Below are positions 1 through 25,195 of a stretch of DNA of 64,000 nt, piece by piece (positions within the stretch are counted from its first letter, which is position 1; each line of letters starts with the position of its first letter). The stretch covers positions 4,292,001-4,356,000 of the forward strand of contig CM042551.1 in NCBI GenBank assembly GCA_023630585.1, given 5' to 3'. Source of the stretch: Cranoglanis bouderius (Eukaryota > Chordata > Actinopteri > Siluriformes > Cranoglanididae). The translations under genes and the position numbers were made by a program. The notes under the pieces are model-generated. The model searched no databases, was not told where the DNA came from, and saw only the letters and a program-made list of their open reading frames with translations.

Positions 1-1737
1 TAACAGCACCCTCCCGTCTTGCGTAGAAGGGGCAGATATAGAAATACTCAAGACGATGCCAAACAGATAGCAGTTCGCTAACGTGAATGATACGGAAGTC
101 TGAAGAGGACAGTAAAAGTGCCTTGAAATGCGCAGCGTTATTCTATTCAATGAGTCGATATAATTTCCACTGAAACAGTAAGTCAGGGCGGGACATCGAG
201 TAGCTCCTCCCCCTTTTAAAGTAGCCAAGCCGTACTTGATGGTTAGTACCATGGATATTTATAATGTTGGAGGTGGGACACTTCAGATTCAAGAGAGCAT
301 TTGATTGGACAGAAAATCTGATGAGAAGCTGAAGTGCAGAATGATGTCATCAAAATTGTTGATCCGTATCGGTGGTAGAGGGAGAGTGTAAGTTTTGAAT
401 GCATATATCTTCTAAATGCGAATTTTGTCACTGTTTTGGAGCGCACTAGTTTATATTCATACTGAAAGCCACAAAGCTTCAATTTCATGGGGACTTTATA
501 TTTTACCAAATAATTAGTAAAACGATCAGGAATTTGTAATACTTGGGCAAGATTTAGCTACTTAGTGTGTGCAAACAGTAAAAGGAACCAAAAGGTGGAA
601 ATTCGAGGACTCGCGTATCATGTGTGCGATTTAATCATGTTTATGTTGAATTAGCCTGCTCTTGGGCGTGTCGGAGCTGAGGGAGTCTGACAACAGCTTT
701 GAAGAAGTGATGAATCCAGGATCGCATCAAATCACCAACAATCCAATCTGCTGTTGTGTTCTCTGTTGAGACAAAGGGAAATGTGGAATCACGTTCTTGC
801 CACTTCCTGTTTAATCACTATTAATGTGAATTAACAGAATGCATTTTCATATACATTTAGTCATTTGGTGTAAACTTGTTATTAAAATTAACTCAAACTA
901 AAACAGGTCAGTCTTTTTACAATCTAGACAATTTTGTTTTATTTGCATACCCCGACTTATTTTCAGATCTCAGGGTGTCATCTGGATGTCACCTACATTT
1001 ACTCCAAACTGAGGAGTGAGAGGCTTGAAACAGTAAACTTTTACGTTTCGACCTCTAAATGGCCAAGTGTTTTATCTTTACACCTATTACACATATTTGA
1101 AACTGGTTAAGCCAGTCAGGTGCCCAAGCTATTATGGTAAGCTTCAGATTGCAATGCTGGTAAAACGGTGGCTATGTGACATACATTACACTCTTCTGTA
1201 AATCTTGACAATCAGTTTTCCTCTTTCTTGAGTTAGTTTAAACCCGACAGCATCCTGAGTCCGTTTTCAGCACTTGAATTAGGTCTTCTTGAATTACACT
1301 GCTGATACCTGTTCCGGCACTGATGATCCTGTTTAGTCTGGAACTCGGCTTAATCTGTCAGAAAAGTATCCGTAATTTTCCTCGCTTGTGAGAAATGATT
1401 AGCTAATGGCCAAATAAACATTTCGCACTGTGCAGATGGCTGCATTTTTAAAAATTGATTTGTGCTTATTTGTCCACCAGAAGTGTTACATTTCACAAGG
1501 GCAGAGTTGGTTGTTTTTATGGTTCTTATAAAGAATTGTTGACTAAATAATGATCCTGTATACATTGAAACCTGATCATTTTTCTAAGGGTGGGTGGTTA
1601 TTTTCTGACCAAGGTTCATGGAGTGTTGTCAGCAGGCTACAGAGTTACTCATGCCTGGGTAAACTGCTTTCACTGTGAGTTTCGTTGGTATGAAATCTAA
1701 TATTATGGTGTTTTCCCCACTTTTTTTTTTGCACTAG
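1..1737. other. Region upstream of epn3
   Basis: No coding exon is recognisable here. Apart from the dispersed repeat at about 185-405, the stretch is AT-rich and without microsatellites. The epn3 promoter and any first non-coding exon should lie in it or further left, but I cannot place a TATA box or CpG island with confidence. Confidence 0.5.
185..405. repeat. Dispersed repeat, copy 1 (partner at 31100-31345)
   Basis: About 200 bp match a second block at 31100-31345 at roughly 90% identity by eye, from GGCGGGACAT through a TTTTAAA-containing stretch to a GGTGGTAGAG-type end. Both copies have the same orientation. In the second copy a 62-codon frame is open; here the same frame carries a stop, so coding is doubtful. 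Family not recognised. Confidence 0.7.
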
Positions 1738-1894
1738 GTTCATTGCCCAGTGGACTCTGATGCATGTTGCTGAATTTGGGCAACGCAGTCCTCTTCAATC
1801 CTCGAAGCTACACTGAATCATCTCTGTACCCCGGGCTCTCTTCAAGAGGAGAGCAGAGAGGCAACACTGTCCCACTAACGCAGGTTAAAACACC
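1738..1894 (+). other. epn3 5' UTR part of first coding exon
   Basis: A long pyrimidine tract followed by GCACTAG at 1731-1737 is a good 3' splice site, so the exon holding the start codon probably begins at 1738. This implies at least one non-coding exon further upstream that I could not locate. The start codon sits in a strong Kozak context (CACCATGG). Confidence 0.6.
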
Positions 1895-16455
<14,561 letters not shown>

Positions 16456-18343
16456 GGGTTGGCGTGAGCAGAGCTTCATGTGGCCTGAATGTAAGCTTGC
16501 TGGCCTGAGTAACAATGCTTATAACGGAGTGACGATTTAACTGCAGACTTGGATCTAAACTGGAATATAGTCCAAATTAAAGACACTACTGTTTTATACT
16601 GGCTAACTATTTTCACAGCTCTTTGCTATTGCTACTTATCCTCTTATATCCATCTGCACTACAGAACCAATGTGTCTTTATAATCATATAAGCAAACAGC
16701 ACAAGTTTTTTTTTTTTTTTTTTTTTTTTAAATATGGAATCATGATCTAATTTCAGACCAAACTTCAACCTACTCTGTAATGACCAGTAACTTTACAACA
16801 AGTTACAGCTTCACTAGAGCTGCTTTAGTAATCCTTCCTTTAGTATTCCATACACCCTGGTGACTTCCTGTTCCACTTTCCTTCTGTATTATTCATTATG
16901 GATGACCGATATCAATGAGCTGAATAGCATGGAAGCTAGCCAACAGCTCCATCCCGATAATGAAGCTCACTCAGTCAAGGATGTCTAATCTATATAACAC
17001 CAGACCAAAATCTGTTTTTCTTTTTTAACCATCATTGAAATTGGCTGCTAAGTAAACACACTTCAAGAAGGGAATGAATTTACTGTGGAGTGATGACATA
17101 CTAACAGAATGTGTGAATAAGAGACTGTTATGGAAATACAAAATATTTCTCATCAAATATAGGAATGAAAATACAACTGGCTGTCAACTAATGTATGATT
17201 CTTTTTTTTTTTTTTATCATGGTTGTGCTTCATGATTTTCATCACTTGCATCAATAGGTTTGTAAAGACAAAAACAAAAGGGCAGATTTTTATAAACAAG
17301 GACTAGTAAAGGTGTTTTCAAACTGGGCCTGAATACTCAAGTCTGTACCCAGGATCAGTTCTGGTCGTGTAAAGCAATAACACTGCATCTACATCTGCAC
17401 CTGTATTCGTTTAGTGCTTCAAATATCTCTATTCGGGTTTAAACCCGAAGTGGTCATGGCCTAAAACAGATTTTAAAAAAATTTTTTTTTTTATGAAATA
17501 TGAAGAAATGGCAGCAGTGTCCGCATGGTGTGAGAATTCTGGCTCTGACAGTTCCTCAACCTCAGCTACATCACTCCAGTGCATAATTTGGTCTCAACTA
17601 GAGATGAATATATCCGTTTTAAACCTACTTACACAATTACTGTTTTTGTTTGCACCTGCCTGTGATGTTTTCTAATTGATTAAATTTTATTAGCATTTTA
17701 TTTTATTTCCCAAAATATACACAAGTTAGTAGCCTTATTTAAACCACCACAGCCCTGACCAGGCAGTTACTAAGGATGCTGTGAATGCATCACACAGTAG
17801 CAGTCTTTCTTTGTCCCGCAAGCTTCATATCTAACTGCTCACTCATTCCTACATTTAAAGTAAAAACATAATGCGATTGTTTTTTGTTTTTTTTTAACTG
17901 CATCCTCTGAGAGCCCAGTCTCAATGCACACCTCTAGTCTCATCTCAATCCAATGCCCTGTGGACCTTTCTGGAAAGCATTCTAAAAAAAATTATTTGTA
18001 TCCGTTTATTCAGTATAATGTATTCGTTTACGTTCCTACACTATGGATAGACACTGGTCGACGGTTTGACAGTTTTTGAGTTAAGCCGAAAGTAGCCATT
18101 TGAGGTGTACCAGAGCTCCTTGGATCACATTTGTGTTCAAAAACTGCATTTTGCACTCGATCAAACTACTTTTCGGCGCAAAAGGTCGTGTGAGGAAAAA
18201 TTCTTGGAAAACTGGCTCAAACTATTTATCATCGCATCAGTTGACTGTTTGTTGATCCTAAACCAGATGTTTGTACCATTATGTACAGTTAAGATCTGTC
18301 AGTATCTTCTATGGTCTGCTGTCAGACCCGTATGTCGTCCAGG
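16456..18343. other. epn3 3' UTR and spacer to arl16
   Basis: No coding exon. ATTAAA occurs near 16576 and 17680 on the + strand as possible weak poly(A) signals for epn3. On the - strand, TTTATT at 18005-18010 reads AATAAA about 335 bp past the arl16 stop. Contains several T-tracts. Confidence 0.5.
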
Positions 18344-18509
18344 TCAGTGAGGTTGAGTCGAGTCTAGCCAGTTGAGCACTTCCTGAAGGCCCTTTCCAGA
18401 GCGAGCACTGAGGTCCAAAACTGTGATCGATTGAGGAGCGGACGCAATGATGTCATCCATCCTGAAGAGTGATTTCATTTCCTCTAGCGACATGGTGCAT
18501 GGAAGGTCC
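18344..18509 (-). CDS. arl16 exon 5
   Basis: Completes NKRD, then LPCTMSLEEMKSLF, DIIASAPQ and the SARSGKG base-recognition loop; ends DSTQPH-stop. Confidence 0.96.
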
Positions 18510-20020
18510 CTAGAAAGAGAATAGGAAATTAAAAGATTTGCAACAAGCAAGCTGTAACACTGAAACACACCTGGAGTGCTTCCTAATACTCTTAACCGAT
18601 ACCACCGTGATTCCTCGATCCTACTTCTTTCAGCCTGTGAACTGGGAATCGATCGAAGTCCATCATAGAATCCAGTTTACGCTCAAACGTAAACGATGTG
18701 TACATGCAATAATGTTTTAATGAATAAGTAAATTCACTCAGTACTTTTGTTCTTGATTCCTCTTGTGCTCATTTTATTTCCTCTTAAGAGCTAAGAAGCA
18801 AGGAAAGGAAATAAGGAGGTGCAATTAAAGAAGTCGGTGAATCCTGTGGCACATTTTAGGAGTTAGATTGTCAGTGAGAACACGGTTGCTGTTTACTTTT
18901 ACTTGAAAAGCACAATGCCCAGTTAAAAACGTCAGTCTGACCTCTTGTTGAACAGCACGAGCACAGAGGCGGACCGGAGCGGCTCGGCAGAGAGAACACA
19001 CAGCAGCTGGATGCAGGAGGAGGAAATCTGTGCGATGTTGGCAGAGTCTACCATGAACTGAATACAAAAGCACAGTGTAATTTTTACAGAAGCATTTTGG
19101 AATGTATGAAAAAGGGTATATTCGTATTTCAGCGGGGAATCAACCTAATCGTGCAGCATGTGAAAGTCATTTTTACAGTGTGGAGTATTAATAAATTATG
19201 TACTGATATTGCCAACCCTGCTGTAACGTCGAATATTTCCATTCTGTGTGACCACTTCACATCACATCATTTACACAACACTCACGATAACAGATGTGCA
19301 GTCCCTGAAGTAGCTGGACCATATGGGGCCCATGCAGCCTCCTAACTCTCTCACGGTCACTCTACTCTTCCTCAGGGTCAGATCGGTCAGGTTGGTGCCC
19401 ACCTGTGCAAAAAATAAATAAATAAAAACAAACAGCTCAGCTATACAATGCATCTGTCTGGATAATGAGCTTTTTATGGAAATCTATAGTACAGTTAGAC
19501 ACTAATGCTCATCTATTCCTATGCAATGTGTGTTCATTTTCATCTAGCTTTGGTGACTCAGAAAGTATCGTAGTCACCTCGGCTCGCGGGTTTGTGGTTC
19601 AGACGAGTGAACGTGAATAAATATTCATGCTGTCAGAACAAATCTTATAAACCGAATTCCTTAATACTTATGTATTTGAAAGGGAAAAAAATCCACATAT
19701 GAATGTTTTGCATGAGTATAAAATCACAACCTAGTGACGAAATGATCTTCATCACTTAATGTACGAAAATAAATTCGTTGCCTAAATAAACAGGTCACTT
19801 ATGCTATATAGTGCCGGTACGCAAGCTCCTGAACCACATTCCCTATGTAGTGAGTGTATATAGTGAAAGGGCGGCACGGTGGCACCATAGTTCGATCCTG
19901 AGCTCGGGTTTTTATCTATGTGGAGCTTCACGTTTTCTGTGCCTGCCTTGGTTTCCTCCGAGTTCTCCAGTTTCCTTCCATGTCCAAAAAACGTTCCGTT
20001 AGGTGAACTGGTGGATAGGA

Positions 20021-20060
<40 letters not shown>

Positions 20061-21637
20061 ATGGTGCTGTGCAATTGACTTGCGTCTCATCCAGAGTGTA
20101 TTCCCGCCTCACGCCCATTGCTCCTGGGATAGACTCCGGATCCACCGTGACACCCACCAGGCTTAAGCGCTTACTGAAGCTCAATCGCCGAACTTCTAGC
20201 CTTCATCAATGTCAGTGTCTGACCAAAGCGCTGTTGTTGGCCTGAGATTTTTGATTGGTGGACTGTTTCTCAACCAAGCAGCAACATTTGTGTGTTTTAA
20301 AAACTTCAACACCACCACAGTACCGCATTAGTGTCGTCTCATTTTAAAATGCATTTCCATCTTCTTCTTTTTTTTTTTTCTTTAACCCAATCATGTTCCT
20401 CTTGTGGTTCTCATATCGTTTGCGCGTGGTTGTGGCTACCAAAAAAAAAAAACACAACCCTGCTTCCTCTGGACTCGTCGTAAATTACACAGCAGCGACC
20501 TTCATTTCTCAGAACAGGCGATGCAACTGCACTGAAAACCCTTTGGCTGTGTAATCTGCTACACTGCATTACACTGCTGCTTCTCTGAGCATCTCTGTAA
20601 CTTGGATCATACATGAGCATGGTCACATGCACAGAACCACTATATGGCCAAAAGTTTGTGGACGCGTGACCATCATATTCAAACGTGGTTTGATTTAGTC
20701 CTCCGTTTGCTGTTATAATAAGCTCCACTCTTCTGGGAAGGCTTTCTACTAGATTCGGGAGTGTGACTGTGAGGATTTGTGATCATTCAGCTACAAGAGG
20801 ATTAGTGAAATCAGGCACTGATGTTGGGTGAGGAGGCTCCAGTTCCAGTTCATCCCAAAGGTGTTCATCGGGGTTGAGGTCGGGGCTCTGTGCGGGACAC
20901 TCCAGTTCTTCCACTCCAACCTTAACACACCGTGTCTTCATGGAGCTCGCTTTGTGTACAGAAGCATTGTTATGCTGGAACAGGTTTGGCCTCTCAGCTT
21001 CAGTGAAGGGAAATTGTAAAGATACAGCATACAAAGACATTCTATACAATTGTGTGCTTCCAGATTTGTTTTGGGGGAAGAACCACATATGGGTGTGATG
21101 CTCAGGTGTCACAAACCTTTGGCCATATAGCGGAGTTCCCTTTTAAAACTGACCGAGTAGCTGACAGATGACCTTATCGACTAATTCTAGCAGTATGGTG
21201 GCGGTGGACCTGATAAAATGGACATTTGTTGCACATATTAATCTTCTGTAATAAACAGATAACTTACCGTTGGCAGTGTAGCGGGTGTTTCTCCTAAATC
21301 AGCAGGCTCACCTCTCTGACACAGCTGTACCCTTAGCTAAGGAAAGAACAACATTAAGTTGCTTAACTAACCAAATAATTAGCTTTAATATTAAACAAAA
21401 AAGCGTTAGCTAGCCCGTGAGGTGAACAATTTAATTAAAAAAATAGATAAATAAACAATTAATTAAAAAATACTGAACATTATTTATTTTTTAAATATAT
21501 AAATACGACTACCAGGTCTAAATAGTTCGTATGTAAATAACGTTAGTTAGTTAGCTAGCTAGCTAAGTAAGGATATTTTGCAGCCGTTTTAGGAGCAGAG
21601 TCTTTCCGACGCCGGTCGCACCCAGTAACAAGCACAT
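18344..21637 (-). CDS. ARL16, ARF-like small GTPase, complete five-exon gene
   Basis: Atypical ARF-family GTPase; mammalian ARL16 has been linked to RIG-I inhibition and ciliary trafficking. Exons on the - strand: 21637-21577, 21326-21268, 19402-19286, 19057-18942, 18509-18344. Joined they give 519 nt, 172 residues and a stop, close to the human short form. Motifs: P-loop GATGVGKT at residues 6-13, VGTNLTD at 41-47, RELGGCMGPIWSSY replacing the usual DxGG switch, NKRD at 116-119, and SARSGKG near the end. There is no glycine-2 myristoylation site. Introns 2-4 are GT-AG; intron 1 only works as AT-AC (separate entry). No earlier in-frame ATG is supported. Confidence 0.96.
18942..19057 (-). CDS. 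arl16 exon 4
   Basis: From FMVDSANIAQISSSCIQLL to the NK of the NKxD motif; the donor AAGAG|GTCAGA splits the Arg codon. Confidence 0.95.
19286..19402 (-). CDS. arl16 exon 3
   Basis: 39 codons, phase 0 both sides, from VGTNLTD to CTSVI. Contains the ARL16 signature ELGGCMGPIWSSY. Confidence 0.96.
19866..20175 (+). repeat. Fish SINE-like dispersed repeat, + strand
   Basis: Starts GGCGGCACGGTGGC and includes TGGAGCTTCACGTTTTCTGT, CCTTGGTTTCCTCC and CCTGGGATAGACTCCGGATC, phrases of a very common teleost tRNA-related repeat. A (TG)n tract lies inside (20022-20056). Sister copies: 40427-40660 (+) and 23378-23685 (inverted). Confidence 0.75.
20638..21132 (-). mobile_element. Tc1-like deletion derivative
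   Basis: Inverted ends CTATATGGCCAAAAGTTTGT (20639-20658) and its complement near 21110-21131. Inside on the - strand is the C-terminal transposase segment: HNNASVHKASSMK, CPAQSPDLNP and EHLWDELE. About 490 bp, the 5' two-thirds missing. Confidence 0.85.
21268..21326 (-). CDS. arl16 exon 2
   Basis: Completes codon 21 and encodes LCQRGEPADLGETPATLPT. GEPADLGETP aligns with the same place in ARL16 proteins. Acceptor side is GGGTAC|AG; donor is ACG|GTAAGT. Confidence 0.93.
21327..21576 (-). other. arl16 intron 1: candidate U12-type AT-AC intron
   Basis: On the - strand the intron begins ATATCCTTAC right after exon 1; ATATCCTT is the U12 AT-AC donor consensus. It ends GGGTAC, and TTCCTTAGC (21344-21336), close to the branch consensus TTCCTTRAY, lies about 11 nt upstream of the terminal AC. 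Using AT...AC joins the frames through one Lys codon. No GT donor exists before the in-frame TAG that follows exon 1. Length 250 bp. Confidence 0.88.
21577..21637 (-). CDS. arl16 exon 1 (P-loop)
   Basis: Residues 1-20 plus the first base of codon 21: MCLLLGATGVGKTLLLKRLQ. Ends immediately before ATATCCTT. Confidence 0.95.
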
Positions 21638-22117
21638 AACTGTTAGTGGAAATGGTGTCGGATAATAATTAAAAACAAAACAAAAACAAAATATGTACTG
21701 TTTTGGGGGATAAAGAAATAAAATATCTAGCCAGATATCTAACGGTTTTATTTTTTTGGCTAAACAAGCGGCTGGTGGTTACCATGACGACGCCCCTTCC
21801 ATTTTCAAAGTAAAAGTAATTTAACGGAAATCCATTTTGTCTCCTTTTTTTTTTAACCTCATTAATTTTCTCAAATTTAATGTTTTTTTGTTGTTGTTTT
21901 TACACGTTTTATATACACACATACATTCACATGTTGTCAATATATTTATTTTATTGAATATTAATGCTCTGTATTCTTGACATATTTTTAAAAAAAATAT
22001 ATTTAAGACCCTAAAATGTATAGCAAATGTCCATTTTATCAGGTCCACCACCATACAGCTACATTTAGTAGATACGGTTATTTGTCACTCCCTCAATCAA
22101 TGAAAAGGGAACTACGC

Positions 22118-22305
22118 TATATGGCCAAAAGTTTGTGGACACCTGAGCATCGCACCAATGTGTGGTTCTTCTCCAAACTGTTGCCACAAAGCTGGAAGCA
22201 AACATTTGTATAGAATGTCTTTGTACGCTGTAGCATTACAGTTTCTGTGCACGAAGCCAGCTCCATGAAGACATGGTTTGTCAAGGTTGGAGTGCAAGAA
22301 CCAGA
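22118..22305 (-). mobile_element. Fragment of the same Tc1-like family
   Basis: Begins with the same CTATATGGCCAAAAGTTTGT end and retains about 180 bp of the transposase 3' region; it has no second terminus. Confidence 0.75.
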
Positions 22306-22366
22306 AGATGAAATAATAACAATTGACACCGATCATCTTGTTCAAAAGTTCATATATTATATCAAT

Positions 22367-22368
22367 CA

Positions 22369-22448
<80 letters not shown>
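22367..22448. repeat. (ATCT)n microsatellite
   Basis: About 20 tetranucleotide units. Confidence 0.98.
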
Positions 22449-22449
<1 letters not shown>

Positions 22450-22576
22450 GCTATTTCATTAAAATTATTAACATTTTGCAGATTCTGCAACGCGTGTGTA
22501 AACTTATGACCTCAACTGTAGCTCTGGGTCTCTTGAATCATTCAGGTAAACCAACTAAGAGAACACCTGAAATATA

Positions 22577-22577
<1 letters not shown>

Positions 22578-22653
<76 letters not shown>
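22578..22653. repeat. (TG)n microsatellite
   Basis: About 38 units. Confidence 0.98.
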
Positions 22654-22655
<2 letters not shown>

Positions 22656-23377
22656 CACAACCCTTTATAACTAATTTTTTCATGTGATTCATGTGAGGAA
22701 TAGACCTGCACTTTTTTTTTTTTTTTTATCTATTAAAAAAATTGGCTTAGTGTATTTTAATTCATTTTCTCCTGGGATCAGTGCATTAATAGAGAAAATC
22801 TAATCGTTGTGTTATGCTAATAAACCTCGTAGCTTTATAAAACAAACCTCCTTAATTTTGCTCCTGCTGTACTACACACTCGAATTATTTAACTGACGTT
22901 TCATCAGTTGGTCATGTTAACTGTCTTCTTATTTATTTTTAGGTGTCAGCTTTGGGAGGAAGTGGCTGTGGTGGAATTTCTGGTTAAATACTTCCCCTTA
23001 ATCATGATTACAATTCAAAGATGAGAGCTGAAGAGAATCAGAATCACTGAGAAGCGACATATCAGACTAAAGTTTTAATGTGATCCATTTAAAATCTAAT
23101 GTAAACAGTGTAGCCCGTATATTTCTGTAGAAATACAGTAAGTCTGTTAAATTGGTGTGTTAAATTTACAAGCCAACATCATAGTATCCAAGCACTGATC
23201 AGTACTACACTCAGTACGACCCTAACCTGAACAAAGTACAGCTTAAATTATCTTACCAACAACCACAAATTTATAATGAATAAATAAATAATAATAAAAT
23301 TAACCTGTTTTGCTTCATGATGAGCCTTTGTAAGGTCTATCCATCCATCCATCCACCCATTTTTCATACAGCTTATC

Positions 23378-23685
23378 CTACACAGGGTCGTGGGGAGCCT
23401 ATCCCAGGGGACTTGGGGCACAAGGCGGGGGACACCCTGGACGGGTTGCCAAGTCATCACAGGGCATAACTGCACACACACACTCACACTCACACAACCG
23501 TTCACACACTCCGGAAAATTTGGAAATGCCGATCAGCCTATAGCGCATGTCTTTGGCCCGGGAGAGGAAACCGGAGTACCCAGAGAAAACCCAGAAGCGT
23601 GGGGAGAACACGCAAACTCTGTGCACACAGGGCGGAGGCTGGGAATCGAACCCCCAACCCCAGAGGTGCGAGGCAGGCGTAAACA
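23378..23685 (-). repeat. Fish SINE-like dispersed repeat, inverted
   Basis: Reads ACAGGGTCGTGGGGAGCCTA, later GAGAGGAAACCGGAGTACCC and GGGAATCGAACCCCCAACCC, the reverse of the family at 19866 and 40427. GAATCGAACC is the inverted B-box-like part of the tRNA-related head. Confidence 0.75.
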
Positions 23686-23947
23686 ACAATACAGTTCATT
23701 AGGAGTGTAAACCTCAGGCTTCTACATAATACCATACGATTTCTATTGTAACGGCAAAAATTCGATACAGCTGAATCATTGCTATATATTCAATTGTAAT
23801 TAATAATAACTGATTTATTATTTGTTGTCTTAGTTCATTTCAATCATTGCCTTTTAAACCGATGCATTGATCCAAATCTTCTGATCGTTACACCTCTACA
23901 GTTTATGCTGTTTTTCAGCATCGGGAGCTTTCTTGTGCTGGATGAGT

Positions 23948-23948
<1 letters not shown>

Positions 23949-24016
<68 letters not shown>
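23949..24016. repeat. (CA)n microsatellite
   Basis: About 34 units. Confidence 0.98.
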
Positions 24017-24019
<3 letters not shown>

Positions 24020-25029
24020 AGAAACAAATGCAGAAGTCCACACACTGAAAAAAAGCTCATTGAATTTATTTACTTCAAATGCATACATCGGGTCCACGTG
24101 ATTGAATTGAGTTACATTAACATAATTTGTTTTCATACATTCAATGCCCTGAATAAAATTAAACTCCACCTGAGCTTTCCTACATCCCGAATTTAAATAC
24201 TGAAGAGTTTAAATGCTCAGAATAAAAATAAAAAAAAAAAACACAAAGATTTATAAGATTATAAATGTTGAACACTTCCGAATCTATACTACTGTACACA
24301 GCTCAGACTTTTATTTGATCATAAATGAAACATAAATGGAAGATTTTGTTATACCATAACACTGTTGAATTCTTGATTCCGGTCAAAAGATGTGGACAGG
24401 TCCAAGGCAAATCACAGGTTTATATCAATGTACTAATAAGGTCTAACGTTTCTATAGTAACGTAATATAATATATAATATAATTGTCTAATTGTTGATTT
24501 GGTGAAGTTTTCCACAAGGAGACATTTATTTAACATTTATGGAAGGATTCTGCAGTGTCAGCACTTTGTAACAGTTGGCGGTAAAGCTGTATCTTTAAAA
24601 AAAAATAAAACATTTAAGAAAATTAAAAAATTATGAAAGTCTTGAGGACAGAGAAGCTTGCTTTTTGCGGTTCCTCAGTAACATGACAAGCTGGGGAGAA
24701 AAAAGAGGCTGGTGAGGAAATGACTGTTTATAGCTGTTAAATAAATAAATGTAACTATGAAGGGATAAAAAAAAAAAAAATACATGTAGTTCTTTGAATT
24801 GCTGCTGCGTCAGAGGAATAAAACTCTTCGTGACATGCTGATTACTTTCCTATAACATCACGCATCTAAGTGTTTTGTTTCTTACATATTCTATTCACTG
24901 TTGAAGGAAACATTCAGGCATAAAGATGACGAGGAAAGATCAACACCCTGGTAATGGTCGTTAAACACGACCAGCACAAACTGCATTACTGTCATGGATG
25001 AGTTCTGAATGTTTACTTTTATTGCTGTG

Positions 25030-25105
25030 AGACTCACCCCATCACAGCACCCTTGTGGAGTTACCCCACCTCCAGAGGGGCAGGACTCAGAGAGCTCTAA
25101 CTGCT
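25030..25105 (+). promoter_or_regulatory. Conserved upstream block of gene A
   Basis: About 75 bp match 51110-51185 upstream of gene C at roughly 80% by eye, including the exactly shared CACCTCCAGAGGGGCAGGAC followed by TCAGA. It lies about 60-140 bp before the start codon here, so it is a promoter or 5' UTR candidate. CTTATCT at ~25104 is a possible GATA site (inference). Confidence 0.55.
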
Positions 25106-25167
25106 TATCTAAACCTGAGTGTTTCTACAACAGTAGCAGGACCTCAGTAGAGAGAAAGAAAGACACC

Positions 25168-25195
25168 ATGAGCCGCCTGTATCTCCTGTTTTTGG
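25168..25195 (+). CDS. Gene A exon 1 (signal peptide start)
   Basis: MSRLYLLFL plus one base, ending TTGG|GTGAGT. Nearly identical in layout to gene C exon 1 at 51429. Confidence 0.85.

Larger units (their letters stand above)
21638..25167. other. Spacer between arl16 and gene A
   Basis: No gene recognised. Holds a Tc1 fragment (22118-22305), tetranucleotide and (TG)n tracts, a promoter-like block at ~22943-23075 that resembles 45418-45545, a SINE-like repeat (23378-23685) and a (CA)n tract. The last ~140 bp (25030-25167) are the conserved upstream block of gene A. Confidence 0.5.

Noticed and set aside
20783..21112. 109-codon antisense frame as a host gene
   Set aside because: It contains Tc1 transposase C-terminal motifs and lies between inverted Tc1 ends; it is a transposon fragment.
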